NCBI RefSeq assembly: GCF_018131225.1 | Contig: NZ_JAFCMM010000001.1 | Location: forward strand, 558,001 to 622,000 | Length of the DNA stretch: 64,000 bases | From: Bradyrhizobium sp. U87765 SZCCT0048 | GTDB lineage: Bacteria > Pseudomonadota > Alphaproteobacteria > Rhizobiales > Xanthobacteraceae | Direction of reading: 5' to 3' | In this document: in pieces, positions 16,478 through 27,423 of the stretch | How positions within the stretch are numbered: the first letter of the stretch is position 1 | How the letters are laid out: each line of letters begins with the position of its first letter | The notes under the pieces: model-generated | The model's input: only the letters and a program-made list of their open reading frames with translations | The model's database searches: none | What the model was told of the DNA's origin: nothing | Made by a program: the position numbers and the translations under genes

Positions 16478-16849
16478 ATGCCATTGCCCTTCCCCGCCGC
16501 CGACCTCGAAGCCCTCGGCCGCGACTGGGTCGCCGCCTGGAACGCCGGCGATCTCGAGCGCGTGCTGGCCCTCTACGCCGACGACTGCGAGATGAGCTCC
16601 GCCGTCGCGCTGCGCCTCGGCGCCTCCCCTGACGGCATCGTCCGCGGCAAGGACGCGCTGCGGCGCTACTGGGCCCATGCGCTGTCCCTGATCACCGGGC
16701 TGCATTTCACGCTCATCGACATCTTCGTCAGCCCGGACAGCCTCGTCGTGTTCTATAGCAACGAGCGCGGCCACAAGATCTGCGAATACCTGCGGCTCAA
16801 TGCGGCCGGCTTAATCGTGCAGGGCTCGGCGAACCATCTGGGGCATTGA
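16478..16849 (+). CDS. NTF2-like/SnoaL-domain protein
   Basis: A 123-residue NTF2-like fold protein: LEALGRDWVAAWNAGDLERVLALYADDCEMSSAVAL is the usual opening (helix plus the D in YADDCE), then GIVRGKDALRRYW and the strands VVFYSNERGHKICEYLRLNAAGLIVQGSANH. Members are small-molecule isomerases, cyclases or binding proteins; no specific reaction can be inferred. It stands alone between repeat-rich gaps, so it likely has its own promoter. Confidence 0.8.
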   Translation: MPLPFPAADLEALGRDWVAAWNAGDLERVLALYADDCEMSSAVALRLGASPDGIVRGKDALRRYWAHALSLITGLHFTLIDIFVSPDSLVVFYSNERGHKICEYLRLNAAGLIVQGSANHLGH

Positions 16850-17411
16850 GGGAGCGTAGCATCGGCGCAGTCTCTCCCCTCGTCCTGAGGAGCTCGCGAA
16901 GCGAGCGTCTCGAAGGACGGGGCCCGGGCGCTTCCACCTGCGACTTTACAAAGACGAGCGCGAGACCAGCGCCCCCGGGCCTCATGGTTAGAGACGGCGC
17001 TGCGCGCCTCCTCACCATGAGGGCTGAGGAAACGGCCAGTCGCTGGCAGCGCAGGAAAGAAAAGCGTCTCCCCCACCTCTGCGTCATCACCGGGCCGGCG
17101 CGCAGCGCCGTGACCCAGCTTCACAAACGCACGTCGTATGGCGAGCAAGCTGGATGCGCGAGTGACCTCAGTGCTGGCGATCCGTCGAAGACGGATCGCG
17201 CTGCCCGCGCATGACGCAGGGAAAGGCGGGAGGTCTAACTCTGTCGTGGCCGGGCTTGTCCCGGCCACCTCGCTTAGGGGCGCAGTGCCTTCCTTGTCGG
17301 GGTCGCCGGGAGACCTTAGTCTTGGCGATCCGTTAAAGACGGATCGCTCTGCCCGGCGACGACGAGATAGACGCTCAGCATCCTTACACAGCTAGACAAT
17401 GATGCCGCCCC
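16850..17411. other. Repeat-rich intergenic region
   Basis: Three repeat units in series: a gcgaagcgagcgtctcgaag unit (16871-16930), an inverted pair CCTCATGGT/ACCATGAGG (about 16979-17020), and a unit starting catcaccgggccggcg (about 17087-17220), followed by the GTCGTGGCCGGG repeat at 17243-17363. No gene is supported. Confidence 0.6.
17243..17363. repeat. GTCGTGGCCGGG-type palindromic repeat, copy 1
   Basis: Starts gtcgtggccgggcttgtccc and ends gcccggcgacgac, with its inner block gatccgttaaagacggatc itself palindromic. Further copies are at 21306-21426 and, shortened, at 34927-35010. Confidence 0.8.
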
Positions 17412-18710
17412 TTACGCCGCGCGCAGCACCGACACGAAAAACCCGTCGGTCCCCGTGCCGCGCGGGGTCATCAGCAGGCCTTCGGCGGAGACCTGCGTCG
17501 CGGCCAGGAAAGCATCAGCGCGGTCGCCAAGCGCGGCCGCGACCTGTGTCGGCGAAATCACGGTGAACGACGGCTGGCGCGCGAGGAAGGCGCGCACCTG
17601 GTCGCCGTTCTCTTCCGCCAGCACCGAACAGGTGATGTAGACGATCCGGCCGCCGGGCCGCACCAGGTCGGCGGCGCGGTCCAGCACTTCGGCCTGGCCC
17701 TTGAGCCGCACTTCAAGGGCGCCCGGCCGCATCCGCCACTTGGCGTCGGGGTTGCGGCGCCAGGTGCCGGTGCCGGTGCAGGGCGCATCGATCACCACGA
17801 GATCGGCCGACGCGCGGATGTCGGCGAGCGGATCGGCGGCGCCCTTGGGCGCGCGCACTTCGGCATTATGTACGCCGGCGCGCGACAGCCGCTCGTGGAT
17901 CGGCGCGAGCTGACGCTTGTCATGGTCCGTGGCAATCAGCCGTCCCCGCCCCTGCATCATCGCCGCCAGCGCCAGCGTCTTGCCGCCGGCGCCGGCGCAC
18001 AGATCGATGACCTGCTCGCCGGGCTTCGCCGCCGTCAGCAGCGCCGCGATCTGCGAGCCCTCGTCCTGAACCTCGACGCCGCCCTTGATGAAGATTTCCT
18101 CGGCCTGCACGCCGGGATTGCGCGCATCCGCCCCGAGCGCGATGCGCAGGCCGAGCGACGACCAGGACGTCGGCGTCGCGCCGAGATGCTTCAGTGCCGC
18201 GAGCGCCTTGTCCGGCGTCGACTTCAGCGTGTTGACGCGCAGGTCCAGCGGCGCACGCCGTGCCATCGCGGCGGCCTCCTCGGCCCGCGCATCTCCGAAC
18301 ACGCGCGTCAGAGACGCCTCCAGCCATTCCGGATAGTCGCCGGCAATATGCGCCGGCGCACCGTCGAGCGTGCGCGTCGCCAGCGCCGTGCGCTCGGCGT
18401 CGGTCAGCGGCTCGGGCGCGAAGCGCGAGCCGTCGCACAACGCCGCGATGGCGGCATCGTCGAGACCGCGCTCGAGCCGCAGCATGCCGAGCGCGCGACC
18501 GCGCGGCGTGTCGGCGTCGAGCAGGTAGGCGCTGGAGGCGCGGCGGCGCAGCACGTCGAAGACGAGGCCCGCGATCGCCGCGCGGTCGCCGGAGCCGGCG
18601 AAGCGGTGCGCCGTGCCCCAGTCCTTGAGCGCGCTGGCGGCGGGGATGCGTTGCGCGTCGATCGCGCTCAAGACCTCGATGGCGGCGGACAGCCGGGCGG
18701 CAGGCGTCAT
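17412..18710 (-). CDS. RsmB/Fmu-family RNA (cytosine-5) methyltransferase
   Basis: SAM-dependent methyltransferase expected to make m5C in rRNA. An N-terminal NusB-like helical domain (RLSAAIEVLSAIDA ... AIAGLVFDVLRRR) is followed by the Rossmann domain: motif I VIDLCAGAGGKTLALAAMM, motif IV DAPCTGTGTWRRNPDAKW with one catalytic Cys, and motif VI YITCSVLAEENGDQV with the other. Length 432 matches the RsmB group. ATG 18710 (MTPAARLSAA) is the natural start; the frame extends to 18848 without sense. It sits between guaA and guaB on the same strand, an arrangement familiar in Rhizobiales. Exact target nucleotide not proven. Confidence 0.9.
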   Translation of the reverse strand: MTPAARLSAAIEVLSAIDAQRIPAASALKDWGTAHRFAGSGDRAAIAGLVFDVLRRRASSAYLLDADTPRGRALGMLRLERGLDDAAIAALCDGSRFAPEPLTDAERTALATRTLDGAPAHIAGDYPEWLEASLTRVFGDARAEEAAAMARRAPLDLRVNTLKSTPDKALAALKHLGATPTSWSSLGLRIALGADARNPGVQAEEIFIKGGVEVQDEGSQIAALLTAAKPGEQVIDLCAGAGGKTLALAAMMQGRGRLIATDHDKRQLAPIHERLSRAGVHNAEVRAPKGAADPLADIRASADLVVIDAPCTGTGTWRRNPDAKWRMRPGALEVRLKGQAEVLDRAADLVRPGGRIVYITCSVLAEENGDQVRAFLARQPSFTVISPTQVAAALGDRADAFLAATQVSAEGLLMTPRGTGTDGFFVSVLRAA

Positions 18711-18792
18711 GGCGGGGTGAAAACCTTGTCTGGCAGCCCGGTGTCGAGGTTCTGACGCCGCGCCTGTCGCGGCGAACGTCAGACCCTCCGCA

Positions 18793-19149
18793 CTAGAGCA
18801 CCGTGAGAATCCTGAGGGCGAAATAGACCCACATGGCCAGCAGCACAAGGGCGCTGGCGACGTCCAGCAGGCCGCCGCGGCCCTCCGGCCCCGACAGCAG
18901 GAGGCCGGCGCGCAGCAGCCGCGTGACGACGAACACCCAGGCGAGCAGCACCATCACGAGGTCGGCCTGGCGCAGCGGCAGCGCCACCGCGACCACCGCA
19001 TAGAACAGCAGCGACAGCACCAGCGGCTCGTCGACCGCCGTCACTGCCCCGCCGGCGGAGACGCGCGAGCGGGTGTTGAGCAGGAAGAATTGCGCCAGCG
19101 TGATCGCCACCAGCACGAACACCGGCAGCAGGATGCCCTGAATCATCAT
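18793..19149 (-). CDS. Small integral membrane protein, MAPEG-like
   Basis: A 118-residue protein with four hydrophobic helices (GILLPVFVLVAITLAQFFLL, PLVLSLLFYAVVAVAL, DLVMVLLAWVFVVTRLLRAGLLL, ALVLLAMWVYFALRILTVL). The spacing, and the FVVTRLLRAG segment in helix three, resemble MAPEG-family membrane proteins (glutathione-related eicosanoid metabolism in eukaryotes; unknown in bacteria), but the glutathione-site residues are not convincing. The tandem ATGATG at 19149/19146 gives the start; the upstream frame is low-complexity. Lies just before the RsmB-like gene and may be cotranscribed with it. Confidence 0.75.
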   Translation of the reverse strand: MMIQGILLPVFVLVAITLAQFFLLNTRSRVSAGGAVTAVDEPLVLSLLFYAVVAVALPLRQADLVMVLLAWVFVVTRLLRAGLLLSGPEGRGGLLDVASALVLLAMWVYFALRILTVL

Positions 19150-19664
19150 CGGAATGTCAGCCCCTTGCGTCGGTCGGCGCAGCCACGATCGGCCCGCCGC
19201 CCGGTTCTCGCAGGAAGCAATACCCGGCCCGGACATCGGTTCCATCGGGCGCGAGGGCGGACGGCCCGGGCGAAGCCTCGGCCGTGCATCCTGCGAGTCT
19301 CGCTGACGCTCGCGCCTCAGCATGACGGAGGAGAGCTCAAGGCCAGGACAACAGACAGCCGGCCGAAAGAAGACACAAGGCAGAACGTACATCGGCGTCG
19401 CGAGGCGATCCCCTCACAACGGCGAACGCAACCTCGAACCGAACGCCCTGCCCCCGTCCGTCACCTGAGGTGCATAGCCCCGGCTTCCGCCGGGGCATTC
19501 TTTAAATTCCTCAAGTCGGGCAAGCCCGACTTGAGGCGCAAGGCGCGGCCCTCGAAGGGCGACGGCCCGCCCCGATGACCGGCGGCGCGCTGGACAGCTC
19601 CGGGCCCTGCCGGATAGCCTTGCCTTCAGGGACGGCGCGCATGGACGCGCAAGGGGGACCACAC
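19150..19664. other. Intergenic region with palindromic repeat
   Basis: About 300 bases with no gene or signal I can defend, then a repeat unit at 19456-19580 containing CCCCGGCttccGCCGGGG and the palindrome CTCAAGTCGGGC-aa-GCCCGACTTGAG (arms 12, loop 2). Confidence 0.6.
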
Positions 19665-20021
19665 ATGTCGCTGCAGACCACTGACAACGCCACATCGCCA
19701 CGCACCTGGGCCCTCATCGTCTGGGGCCTGTTCATCGCGTCCTACTTCACCTTCGCGGCGACGCTGATCGTCGCCGTCATCATCGCCTATGTAAAGCGCG
19801 GCGACCTCGTCGGCACGCCGTTCGCCTCGCACATGACGTCGGCGATCCGCACCTTCTGGATCAGCCTCATCGCGAGTGTCATCGGTGTGGTCCTGCTGCT
19901 GATCGGCATCGGCGTCTTCATCCTCGGCGCCGCCGCGCTGTGGCAACTCTTCCGCACCATTCGCGGTGTGATCCGCGCCCTCGACAACCGCCCGATCGAC
20001 GATCCCGAAGGCTGGTTCTGA
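19665..20021 (+). CDS. DUF4870-like inner-membrane protein
   Basis: A 118-residue protein with a short polar N-terminus and three membrane segments: TWALIVWGLFIASYFTFA, AATLIVAVIIAYV and FWISLIASVIGVVLLLIGIGVFILGA. The stretch VIIAYVKRGDLVGTPFASHMTSAIRTFWISL is the hallmark of the DUF4870/Tic20-like group, in which the loop ends near H-x(2)-W-x(3)-RT. The C-terminus LWQLFRTIRGVIRALDNRPIDDPEGWF is also typical. Function unknown. The AAGGGGGA ribosome site supports ATG 19665 over the upstream ATG at 19641. Confidence 0.8.
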   Translation: MSLQTTDNATSPRTWALIVWGLFIASYFTFAATLIVAVIIAYVKRGDLVGTPFASHMTSAIRTFWISLIASVIGVVLLLIGIGVFILGAAALWQLFRTIRGVIRALDNRPIDDPEGWF

Positions 20022-20420
20022 CACGCAGCGCTCCCCTGACCGGCACAGCGACGCGGCTACCGTCTCGGCAGACGCGGACAAGCGTTGCATGCGCCACGCC
20101 GACGGCGAACTGAAGCCTGTTTCAAGCGGCCGTTCGTCCAGACGCGCGCCATCGCACTGACATGCGGCGGCGCTAGATATCTGCCTCACAGAGCGCAATC
20201 CGTCACCCTAGGTGGTCATAGCCCCGGCTTTCGCCGGGGCGTTCCTCAAAATTCATAAGCCGGGCAAGCCCGACTTGTCGGAGCCTGTCATCGGGCCGCG
20301 TTTCGCGCGAACCCGTTGGCTCGCTCCTCCGGATGACGGAGGCACGTCATCCCGCGAGCACTCCGCGCCGGCCTGAACACCAGCAGTTCTCGCTGGCATC
20401 GTCTCCAACGGGAGCCCACC
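20022..20420. other. Intergenic region with repeat
   Basis: Left part has no recognisable signal. A repeat unit runs from 20198 to 20345 (cgtcaccctaggtgg ... ggctcgctcctccggatgacgg) and includes CCCCGGCtttcGCCGGGG and gccgggcaagcccgac. Confidence 0.6.
20198..20345. repeat. CGTCACCCT...GGATGACGG-type repeat
   Basis: Bounded by cgtcaccct and its complement aggatgacg-like end, with the block tcatcgggccgcgtttcgcg near the right edge. Related units: 19456-19580, 24550-24660, 28911-29064, 29901-30055. Confidence 0.75.
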
Positions 20421-21269
20421 ATGTCCGTCTTCCGCCTGACGCAGATCACCGACACGCATCTCAGCCCGCGCTTTCCGGCGTTCACCGACAACTTCGACCG
20501 GGTCGCAGGGCATATCGACGCCACACGCCCGGACCTCGTCATCAACACCGGCGACCTGGCCTTCGACGGTCCCGGCCATCCCGACGATCTCGCGTTCGCC
20601 CGCGCCCGCCATGACGCGCTGCCGGTCGAGGTGCGCGTGCTGCCGGGCAATCATGACATCGGCGATAATCCCACCGCCGTCGGTGCGCCGCTGCTGCAGC
20701 CGGCGTCGGAGGACGCGCGACAGCGCTTCGTCGCAACCTGCGGCGCGGATCACTGGCGCTTCGACGCCGCCGGCTGGAGCTTCATCGGCCTGAACACGCT
20801 GATCATGAACACGGGGCTTGCCAGCGAGGCCGCGCAGCGCGACTGGCTGATGCGCGAACTGGCCGGCGTGCGCGGCCGGCCGCTGGCGCTGTTCCTGCAC
20901 AAGCCGCTGTTTCGCGATACTCCGGACGATCCGGAACTGGCGGCAACCTCGTTCCGCTATGTGCCGATGCCGGCGCGCGCCGATCTCGTCGCCATGCTGG
21001 CCGATATCGACCTGCGGCTTGTCGCCTGCGGCCATGTCCACCAGCGCCGCGACGTCATGCGCGCAGGCGCGCGCCACATCTGGGCGCCATCGGCCGCCTT
21101 CATCATCCGCTCCGATGACAGGCAGGAGCCGATCGGCGTCAAGGAAGTCGGCCTCGTCGAATACGCCTTCACGCCCGACGACGTCGAAGTGCGGCACCTG
21201 CGCGCGGCGGGCCAGGTCGATATTGATCTGGCCACAGTCGACCTCTCCGCTACGCAAGCCAGCGCATGA
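20421..21269 (+). CDS. Calcineurin-like metallophosphoesterase
   Basis: Binuclear-metal phosphoesterase of 282 residues. All class motifs are present in order: D-x-H in ITDTHL (residues 8-13), GD in NTGDLAFDG, GNHD in LPGNHDIGD, and the C-terminal GHVHQRRD. This arrangement fits the CpdA/Icc-like and 3',5'-cAMP phosphodiesterase group or related phospholipid-type enzymes, but substrate cannot be set by sequence. Cytosolic: no signal peptide. ATG 20421 is preceded by an atypical gggagcccacc ribosome site. It stands alone between repeats. Confidence 0.9.
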   Translation: MSVFRLTQITDTHLSPRFPAFTDNFDRVAGHIDATRPDLVINTGDLAFDGPGHPDDLAFARARHDALPVEVRVLPGNHDIGDNPTAVGAPLLQPASEDARQRFVATCGADHWRFDAAGWSFIGLNTLIMNTGLASEAAQRDWLMRELAGVRGRPLALFLHKPLFRDTPDDPELAATSFRYVPMPARADLVAMLADIDLRLVACGHVHQRRDVMRAGARHIWAPSAAFIIRSDDRQEPIGVKEVGLVEYAFTPDDVEVRHLRAAGQVDIDLATVDLSATQASA

Positions 21270-21305
21270 TGATTGAGAGTTATGTCATCCATCACGGCTT
21301 TCTCT

Positions 21306-21426
21306 GTCGTGGCCGGGCTTGTCCCGGCCACCCCGCTCAGGGACGCACTGCCCTCCTTATCGGGGTCGCCGGGAGACCTTGGTCCTAGCGATCCGTCAAA
21401 GACGGATCGCGTTGCCCGGTGACGAC
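21306..21426. repeat. GTCGTGGCCGGG-type palindromic repeat, copy 2
   Basis: Near-identical to 17243-17363: starts gtcgtggccgggcttgtccc, holds gatccgtcaaagacggatc, ends gcccggtgacgac. Confidence 0.8.
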
Positions 21427-21521
21427 AACCACTGAGGTCTGTCGTTGCTTTTCGAGTCAGACGCTCAAAGATAACGGATGATAGTTCAACCTGAACTCGC
21501 CCCGCTTTTGCGTCGTAATCG

Positions 21522-22553
21522 TCACGCCTTGTCCGGCCCGACGCGCACCAGTTGCTTGCCGAAGTTGGCGCCCTTGAGCAGGCCGATGAAGGCGTCCGGC
21601 GCGCTGGCGAGGCCTTCGGTGACGAACTCGCGATACTTGATCTTGCCCTCGCGCACCCACTGCGACATGTCGCGCAGGAAATCGCCATGGAGCGCTGCGA
21701 AGTCGCGGACGATGAAGCCGCGCAGCGTCAACCGCTTCACCAGCACGGCGCGCATCAAGGCCGGTGCACGGTTCGGCCCCGGCGCGTCGCCCGTCAATGC
21801 GTTGTAGTCGGCGATCAGGCCGCACACCGGCACGCGCGCGAACGGATTGAGGCGCGGCAGCACCGCGTCCCACACCTTGCCGCCGACGTTCTCGAAATAG
21901 ACGTCGATGCCCTTCGGACAGGCTTCCTTGAGCTTCGCCGCAAGATCGGGATCTCGGTGATCGAGGCAGGCATCGAATCCGAGCTCCTCGGTGACATAGC
22001 GGCACTTGTCGGCGCCGCCGGCGATGCCGATCGCCCGCGCGCCCTTGATGCGCGCGATCTGGCCGACCGCCGAGCCGACGGCGCCGGACGCCGCGGCCAC
22101 CACGACGGTCTCGCCGGGCTGCGGCTTGCCGATCTCGTGCAGGCCCGTGTAGGCGGTCATGCCGGGCATGCCGAGCACGCCGACGGCGGTCGAGATCGGC
22201 GCCAGCGCCGGATCGATCTTGCGCAGCCCCTTGGCATCGACGGCGGCGTGGGTCTGCCAGCCGCTGTGCGCCAGCACGATGTCGCCCTTGCTGAACTTGT
22301 CGCTGTTGGAGGCGATGACCTCCGCCACCGTACCGCCCTCCATCACGCCGCCGATCTCGACCGGCGCGGCATAGGAGGGCCCCTCGCTCATGCGCCCGCG
22401 CATGTAGGGATCGAGCGACAGCCAGATCGTGCGCAGCAGCACTTGCCCCTCGCCCGGGGTCGGCACCGGCGCGGTTTCGAGGCGGAAGTCCGTGACCTTC
22501 GGTTCTCCGACGGGACGGGCGGCTAGGACGATGCGCTGGGCTTCGCTGGACAT
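21522..22553 (-). CDS. NADP-dependent oxidoreductase, MDR family (CurA-like)
   Basis: Zinc-free medium-chain dehydrogenase/reductase of 343 residues that reduces alpha,beta-unsaturated carbonyls with NADPH. The family landmarks are WLSLDPYMRGRMSE (residues 46-59), the nucleotide-binding GAVGSAVGQIARIKGARAIGIAGG, VYFENVGGKVWDAVLPRLN, and REGKIKYREFVTEGLASAPDAFIGLLKGANFGKQLV at the C-terminus. Closest known group: CurA (curcumin reductase) and prostaglandin/leukotriene reductases. ATG 22553 (MSSEAQRIVLAA) is the family start; the frame extends upstream without conservation. Physiological substrate unknown. Confidence 0.93.
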   Translation of the reverse strand: MSSEAQRIVLAARPVGEPKVTDFRLETAPVPTPGEGQVLLRTIWLSLDPYMRGRMSEGPSYAAPVEIGGVMEGGTVAEVIASNSDKFSKGDIVLAHSGWQTHAAVDAKGLRKIDPALAPISTAVGVLGMPGMTAYTGLHEIGKPQPGETVVVAAASGAVGSAVGQIARIKGARAIGIAGGADKCRYVTEELGFDACLDHRDPDLAAKLKEACPKGIDVYFENVGGKVWDAVLPRLNPFARVPVCGLIADYNALTGDAPGPNRAPALMRAVLVKRLTLRGFIVRDFAALHGDFLRDMSQWVREGKIKYREFVTEGLASAPDAFIGLLKGANFGKQLVRVGPDKA

Positions 22554-22782
22554 CGGACGTCTTCCTCCTGGGTGTGCGCGCGTTGGGCGCCTGCGGCGGG
22601 GATGCCGGCTCGTTCCCTGATTAGGGGCGCGCCCAGCGGTGGGGCAAGAGGCCAAACAGGTCATGCGACCCATGCGGGCCGTTCCGATGCCGTGGCGACG
22701 CCCGGCCTGCCGCACGCCGGAATGTGCGGGGACATCCCGAACCATTTTGCGGCCCGGCCATGTTGCGGCCCCAATCGGATAT

Positions 22783-22802
22783 TGTTATGTTATAACATAA
22801 CA
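22783..22802. promoter_or_regulatory. Zur operator upstream of COG0523 gene
   Basis: TGTTATGTTATAACATAACA, a perfect 20-bp palindrome ending 15 bases before the ATG. It matches the TGTTATA-type inverted repeats bound by the zinc repressor Zur in alphaproteobacteria. Repression is expected with zinc present and expression under zinc starvation. Confidence 0.8.
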
Positions 22803-22817
22803 TATTGAGGCCATCTC

Positions 22818-24029
22818 ATGAAGCGTCTGCCCGTCACGGTGCTCTCCGGCTTTCTCGGCGCCGGCAAGACCAGCCTGCTCAACCATGTCCTGCTCAACCG
22901 CGAGGGCCTGCGCGTCGCCGTCATCGTCAACGACATGAGCGAGGTCAACATCGACGCTGCGCTGGTGCGCGACGGCGGCGCCGAGCTCAGGCACCAGGAG
23001 GAGCGGCTGGTCGAGATGTCGAACGGCTGCATCTGCTGCACCCTGCGCGACGATCTCCTGGTCGAGGTCGAGCGTCTCGCGCGCGAGGACCGCTTCGACT
23101 ACCTGCTGATCGAGTCCACGGGAATCTCCGAGCCGATGCCGGTGGCAGCGACCTTTGCGTTCGAGGACGAAAGCGGCAAGATGCTGTCCACCCTCGCCCG
23201 CCTCGATACCATGGTGACTGTGGTCGACGCCCTCAACTTCACCCGCGACTACATCTCGGCCGACATGCTCGCCGACCGCAACGAGGTCGCCGGCGACAGC
23301 GACACCCGCGCCGTGGCCGAGCTGCTCGCCGAGCAGGTCGAGTTCGCCGACGTCATCGTGGTCAACAAGACCGATCTCGTCACCTCGGTCGAGCGCGAGT
23401 TCCTGGTCAACGTGCTGACGCGGCTCAATCCAGAGGCCGAGCTGGTGTTCACGGAGTTCGGCAAGGCGCCGCTCGACCGCATCCTCAACACCCACCGCTT
23501 CTCCTATGACAAGGCAAGCCAGTCCGCCGGCTGGCTCAAGGAGTTGCAGGGACAAGGCCACACGCCGGAGACCGAGGACTACGGCTTCTGGAGTTTTGTC
23601 TACCGCAGCCGCCGCCCGTTCCACCCCGAGCGCTTCCACCGCTTCCTCACCGCGCAGTGGCAGGGCGTGATCCGCGCCAAGGGCTTCTTCTGGCTGGCCT
23701 CGCGCATGGACTTCGCCGGCTCGATGTCGCGCGCCGGCCAGATCGTGCGCCACGAGCCCGCCGGCGTGTGGTGGTCGGCGACACCGCGCGAGCGCTGGCC
23801 CACGGACCCCGACTGGCGGGCCGGCGTGCTCGCCAACTGGACCGAACCCTACGGCGACCGCCGCCAGGAGCTGGTGTTCATCGGCACGCCGCAGATGGAG
23901 AAGGACGAGACCATCGCCGCCCTCGACGCCTGCCTCCTCACCGGCGCCGAGATGGCGCTCGGCCCCAGGCGCTGGACGGGCCTGCGCGACCCCTTCCCCG
24001 GCTGGCGTCGCGGCGCCAGCGCGGCGTGA
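22818..24029 (+). CDS. COG0523 GTPase, Zur-regulated zinc metallochaperone
   Basis: G3E-family P-loop GTPase of 403 residues that loads zinc into client proteins when zinc is scarce. Walker [11 protein letters not shown] is at 11-20, the metal-binding GCICC motif at 70-74, Walker B-like [11 protein letters not shown] near 102, and the base-recognition motif VVNKTDL near 180. The C-terminal CobW_C domain starts at about 250 ([19 protein letters not shown]). The start is 15 bases after a perfect Zur palindrome, so it belongs with the ZagA/YciC-like members rather than CobW of cobalamin synthesis or UreG/HypB. No other zinc gene is adjacent. Confidence 0.9.
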   Translation: MKRLPVTVLSGFLGAGKTSLLNHVLLNREGLRVAVIVNDMSEVNIDAALVRDGGAELRHQEERLVEMSNGCICCTLRDDLLVEVERLAREDRFDYLLIESTGISEPMPVAATFAFEDESGKMLSTLARLDTMVTVVDALNFTRDYISADMLADRNEVAGDSDTRAVAELLAEQVEFADVIVVNKTDLVTSVEREFLVNVLTRLNPEAELVFTEFGKAPLDRILNTHRFSYDKASQSAGWLKELQGQGHTPETEDYGFWSFVYRSRRPFHPERFHRFLTAQWQGVIRAKGFFWLASRMDFAGSMSRAGQIVRHEPAGVWWSATPRERWPTDPDWRAGVLANWTEPYGDRRQELVFIGTPQMEKDETIAALDACLLTGAEMALGPRRWTGLRDPFPGWRRGASAA

Positions 24030-24280
24030 TCGTGGGACCTCCACTCACCTCGACACACCTGCACAGACGTCGCGCACCGGTCATGCGGCCCGCCGCTTGG
24101 CCGTCCCTGACAACCTGTTGGAGCTGCCATGATCACATGGCTGCGAATGCCGGATGAACTGGCGGGCACCGGGCCACGATCGCATCGGGGCGCCGGCGCC
24201 GCGCATTCGCCGCTTTCATCCGCTCACTGTGCTATCGTCAGCATACGCTGCGGCAATCGAGGACGCATGATGGGGGACGC

Positions 24281-24511
24281 ATGACCAACAATCTGCTCGG
24301 CGAACTTCTCGCCGCCTTGTTGCGCGCGCCCGACTACACGCCGCAAGCGCAGCAGGAGCCCAAGCGCCAATCCCCTCGACAATCCACTTGGCGCGTGATG
24401 TCCGCCGCCGACCTGCCGCGCGAGGGCCGCCATTTCACCTGCGGCGACGACTGCGGCTGCACGCCGGCCGCCGGGCTGCGGTACAAGCCGAAGGATCAGG
24501 GGACGGAGTGA
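24281..24511 (+). CDS. Small hypothetical protein with CGDDCGC motif
   Basis: A 76-residue soluble protein. First half is an amphipathic helix (MTNNLLGELLAALLRAPDY), then a Gln/Arg-rich linker, then HFTCGDDCGCTPAAGLRYKPKD with three clustered cysteines that could hold a metal. GGGGGAC just before ATG 24281 is a reasonable ribosome site. No family recognised. It lies 250 bases after the Zur-controlled GTPase, with no sign of a shared operator. Confidence 0.5.
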   Translation: MTNNLLGELLAALLRAPDYTPQAQQEPKRQSPRQSTWRVMSAADLPREGRHFTCGDDCGCTPAAGLRYKPKDQGTE

Positions 24512-25481
24512 GGCAGACGCAACGATAGCCCTCCGCATGCACGTATCATCCGTCACCCTGAGGTGGCCATGCGCAGCATGGCCCTCGAAGGGCGACGGCC
24601 CGAGCGCTTGAGCCGTCCATCCTTCGAGGCTCGCTTCGCTCGCACCTCAGGATGACGGGGTAAGGCTGCGATGGGAATAGAGCGGATGCGCGACGACGAA
24701 CACGACAGAAGCGTTCACCACCGACATCTTCCGCCTTACGGTGAGGAGCACGGCAACGCCGTGTCGCGAACCATGAAGCCACAGCCCTGGCCATGCTGAT
24801 CGTCGCGCGTTGAAGCGCGGTGGCCTTGCCCTTCGAGACGCCCGCGGCGCCTGTCATAGAGCCGCGCCTTGCACGGACCTGTTCGCGATGTTCCGGCATC
24901 ACGAGCGGGGATGCTTTGCTCTCGCCAAATTTTCAGCGTCATCACCGGGCCGGCGCGCAGCGCCGTGACCCGGTGATCCACCTTGAAAGCCATCCGGGAG
25001 GAACGCGCCCGAAGCTGGATGCGCGGGTCAAGCCCGCGCATGACGCATCAAATTGTCGAGCCGCTTTTGTCACCATCGCTCGTCATGGCCGGGCAGCGCG
25101 ATCCGTCTTCGACGGATCGCCAGGACGAGGGTCTCCCGACCAGCCAGGTCTTGCGGCAACGCCACACCATCCCTCATGGTGAGGAGCACGGCAACGCCGT
25201 GCGTCTCGAACCAAGAGGCCATCGCCTCAGCCCAGGCCACGCTGGTCCGTTACACGTTGAGACGCCGTGGCCTCGCCCTTCGAAACGCCAGCGAATGCGG
25301 GCTCCTCAGGGTGAGGAGAAAGGCAACGCGCGGCAAGCTGGATGCGCGGGTCGAGCCCGAGGTCGCCTGAAAACGAGCATGCCCGGAGCAAGTCCGGGCA
25401 TGACGGAGAAAACAGCAATGTCTTCGTTCGGTCGCTGCGTTCGATCGGTCGATGGCGGCGGCGAACCGCCACCCGCCGCCC
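24512..25481. repeat. Array of short palindromic repeats, ~970 bp without genes
   Basis: At least five repeat units follow one another: 24550-24660 (cgtcaccctgaggtggcc ... ctcaggatgacgg), a gtgaggagcacggcaacgccg unit near 24740 and again near 25180, gcgtcatcaccgggccggcg at about 24937-25045, a gtcatggccgggca unit from about 25084, and gcccggagcaagtccgggca near 25380. No credible gene is present. Both neighbours point as expected for a dumping ground between convergent genes. Confidence 0.75.

Positions 25482-27423
<1,942 letters not shown>

Noticed and set aside
20253..21257. Minus-strand frame over the phosphoesterase
   Set aside because: Antisense shadow; all metallophosphoesterase motifs are on the plus strand.
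24512..25481. CRISPR array
   Set aside because: Units differ in sequence and spacing, there are no regular spacers, and no cas genes are present.
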